Below are positions 14,337-14,429 of a stretch of DNA of 14,429 bases, one piece after another (position 1 is the stretch's first letter; every line of letters begins with the position of its first letter). This DNA comes from an uncultured bacterium (lineage in GTDB: Bacteria > Patescibacteriota > Saccharimonadia > Saccharimonadales > Saccharimonadaceae). A program made the position numbers and the translations under genes. Below the pieces are notes generated by a model. The model worked only from the letters and a program-made list of their open reading frames with translations. It was not told the DNA's origin and ran no database searches. The DNA is taken from the NCBI GenBank assembly GCA_938036745.1, contig CALHWG010000012.1, positions 1 to 14,429 on the forward strand. The letters are read 5' to 3'.

Positions 14337-14357
14337 GATATTATTCTTGATAATATC
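14337..14357 (+). repeat. AT-rich inverted repeat after the last gene
   Basis: GATATTAT and ATAATATC (8 bp) flank a 5-nt loop, starting 6 nt after the stop codon. There is no G+C in the stem beyond the ends and only a short U stretch, so it is at best a weak auxiliary structure. Confidence 0.35.
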
Positions 14358-14381
14358 TTTAAAGGTAAAAAATAAATAACG

Positions 14382-14412
14382 AAAAAACTCCACCGATTAG
14401 GAGGAGTTTTTT
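14382..14412 (+). terminator. Intrinsic terminator downstream of the last gene
   Basis: A 10-bp stem (14382-14391 with 14403-14412, ACTCC/GGAGT core) extends by a further CC/GG step across an A-A mismatch. It is followed by a run of six T within the right arm; the A-rich left side would also let it act on the minus strand. Confidence 0.9.
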
Positions 14413-14429
14413 ATAATTCGGCACCGTGC

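Noticed and set aside
14337..14357. AT-only inverted repeat as the terminator of the last gene
   Set aside because: It has a weak stem and no proper U-run; a far better terminator lies at 14382-14412.
1..14429. CRISPR array, tRNA/rRNA genes, insertion sequences or attachment sites
   Set aside because: No regularly spaced repeats, cloverleaf-like intergenic segments, transposase motifs or paired terminal repeats were seen; intergenic gaps are all under about 155 bp.

Overview
The window reads as ordinary chromosome of a small-genome, AT-rich bacterium (about one third G+C). It most resembles the Candidate Phyla Radiation, and Saccharibacteria (TM7) in particular. This placement is inferred from gene content: a DUF5663 protein, a KGG-repeat protein, an IF-2 without the long N-terminal region, a compact ROK kinase, and an ArsR-like winged-helix gene beside recJ. 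The standard bacterial code fits, with UGA used as stop. There are no tRNA or rRNA genes, insertion sequences or CRISPR arrays, and no gene-free stretch over about 150 bases.

Layout. 1-3039 (minus): a winged-helix regulator, recJ, and a glycosyltransferase cut by the left edge that resembles diglucosyl-diacylglycerol synthases. 3100-5067 (plus): priA. 5068-6502 (minus): three poorly characterised genes, namely two small hypotheticals behind a near-consensus promoter and a 259-residue protein with an M16-type inverted zinc motif. 6652-8118 (plus): def and fmt, the formyl-methionine pair. 8164-11603 (minus): rpsA-like, infB and a DUF5663 gene. 11756-13022 (plus): a ROK kinase whose frame breaks at an A-AAA-AAG heptamer, overlapped by a HExxH/zinc-ribbon protein. 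13067-13318 (minus): a KGG protein. 13471-14331 (plus): a protein with faint ADP-ribosyltransferase-like features, followed by a terminator.

Themes. Most genes serve replication and repair (recJ, priA) or translation initiation (def, fmt, rpsA, infB). Transcription signals are unusually legible. Eleven promoters can be placed, and they fall into two classes. Six lead to a leader of about 22-70 nt with a Shine-Dalgarno (SD) sequence. Five (glycosyltransferase, priA, def, ROK, last gene) put the predicted +1 within about 2 nt of the start codon, implying leaderless mRNAs. Three intrinsic terminators close converging or ending units. A palindromic word, TTCGAA (often TTTCGAAA), occurs roughly 45 times by hand count, in all reading frames and between genes, about ten times the composition expectation.
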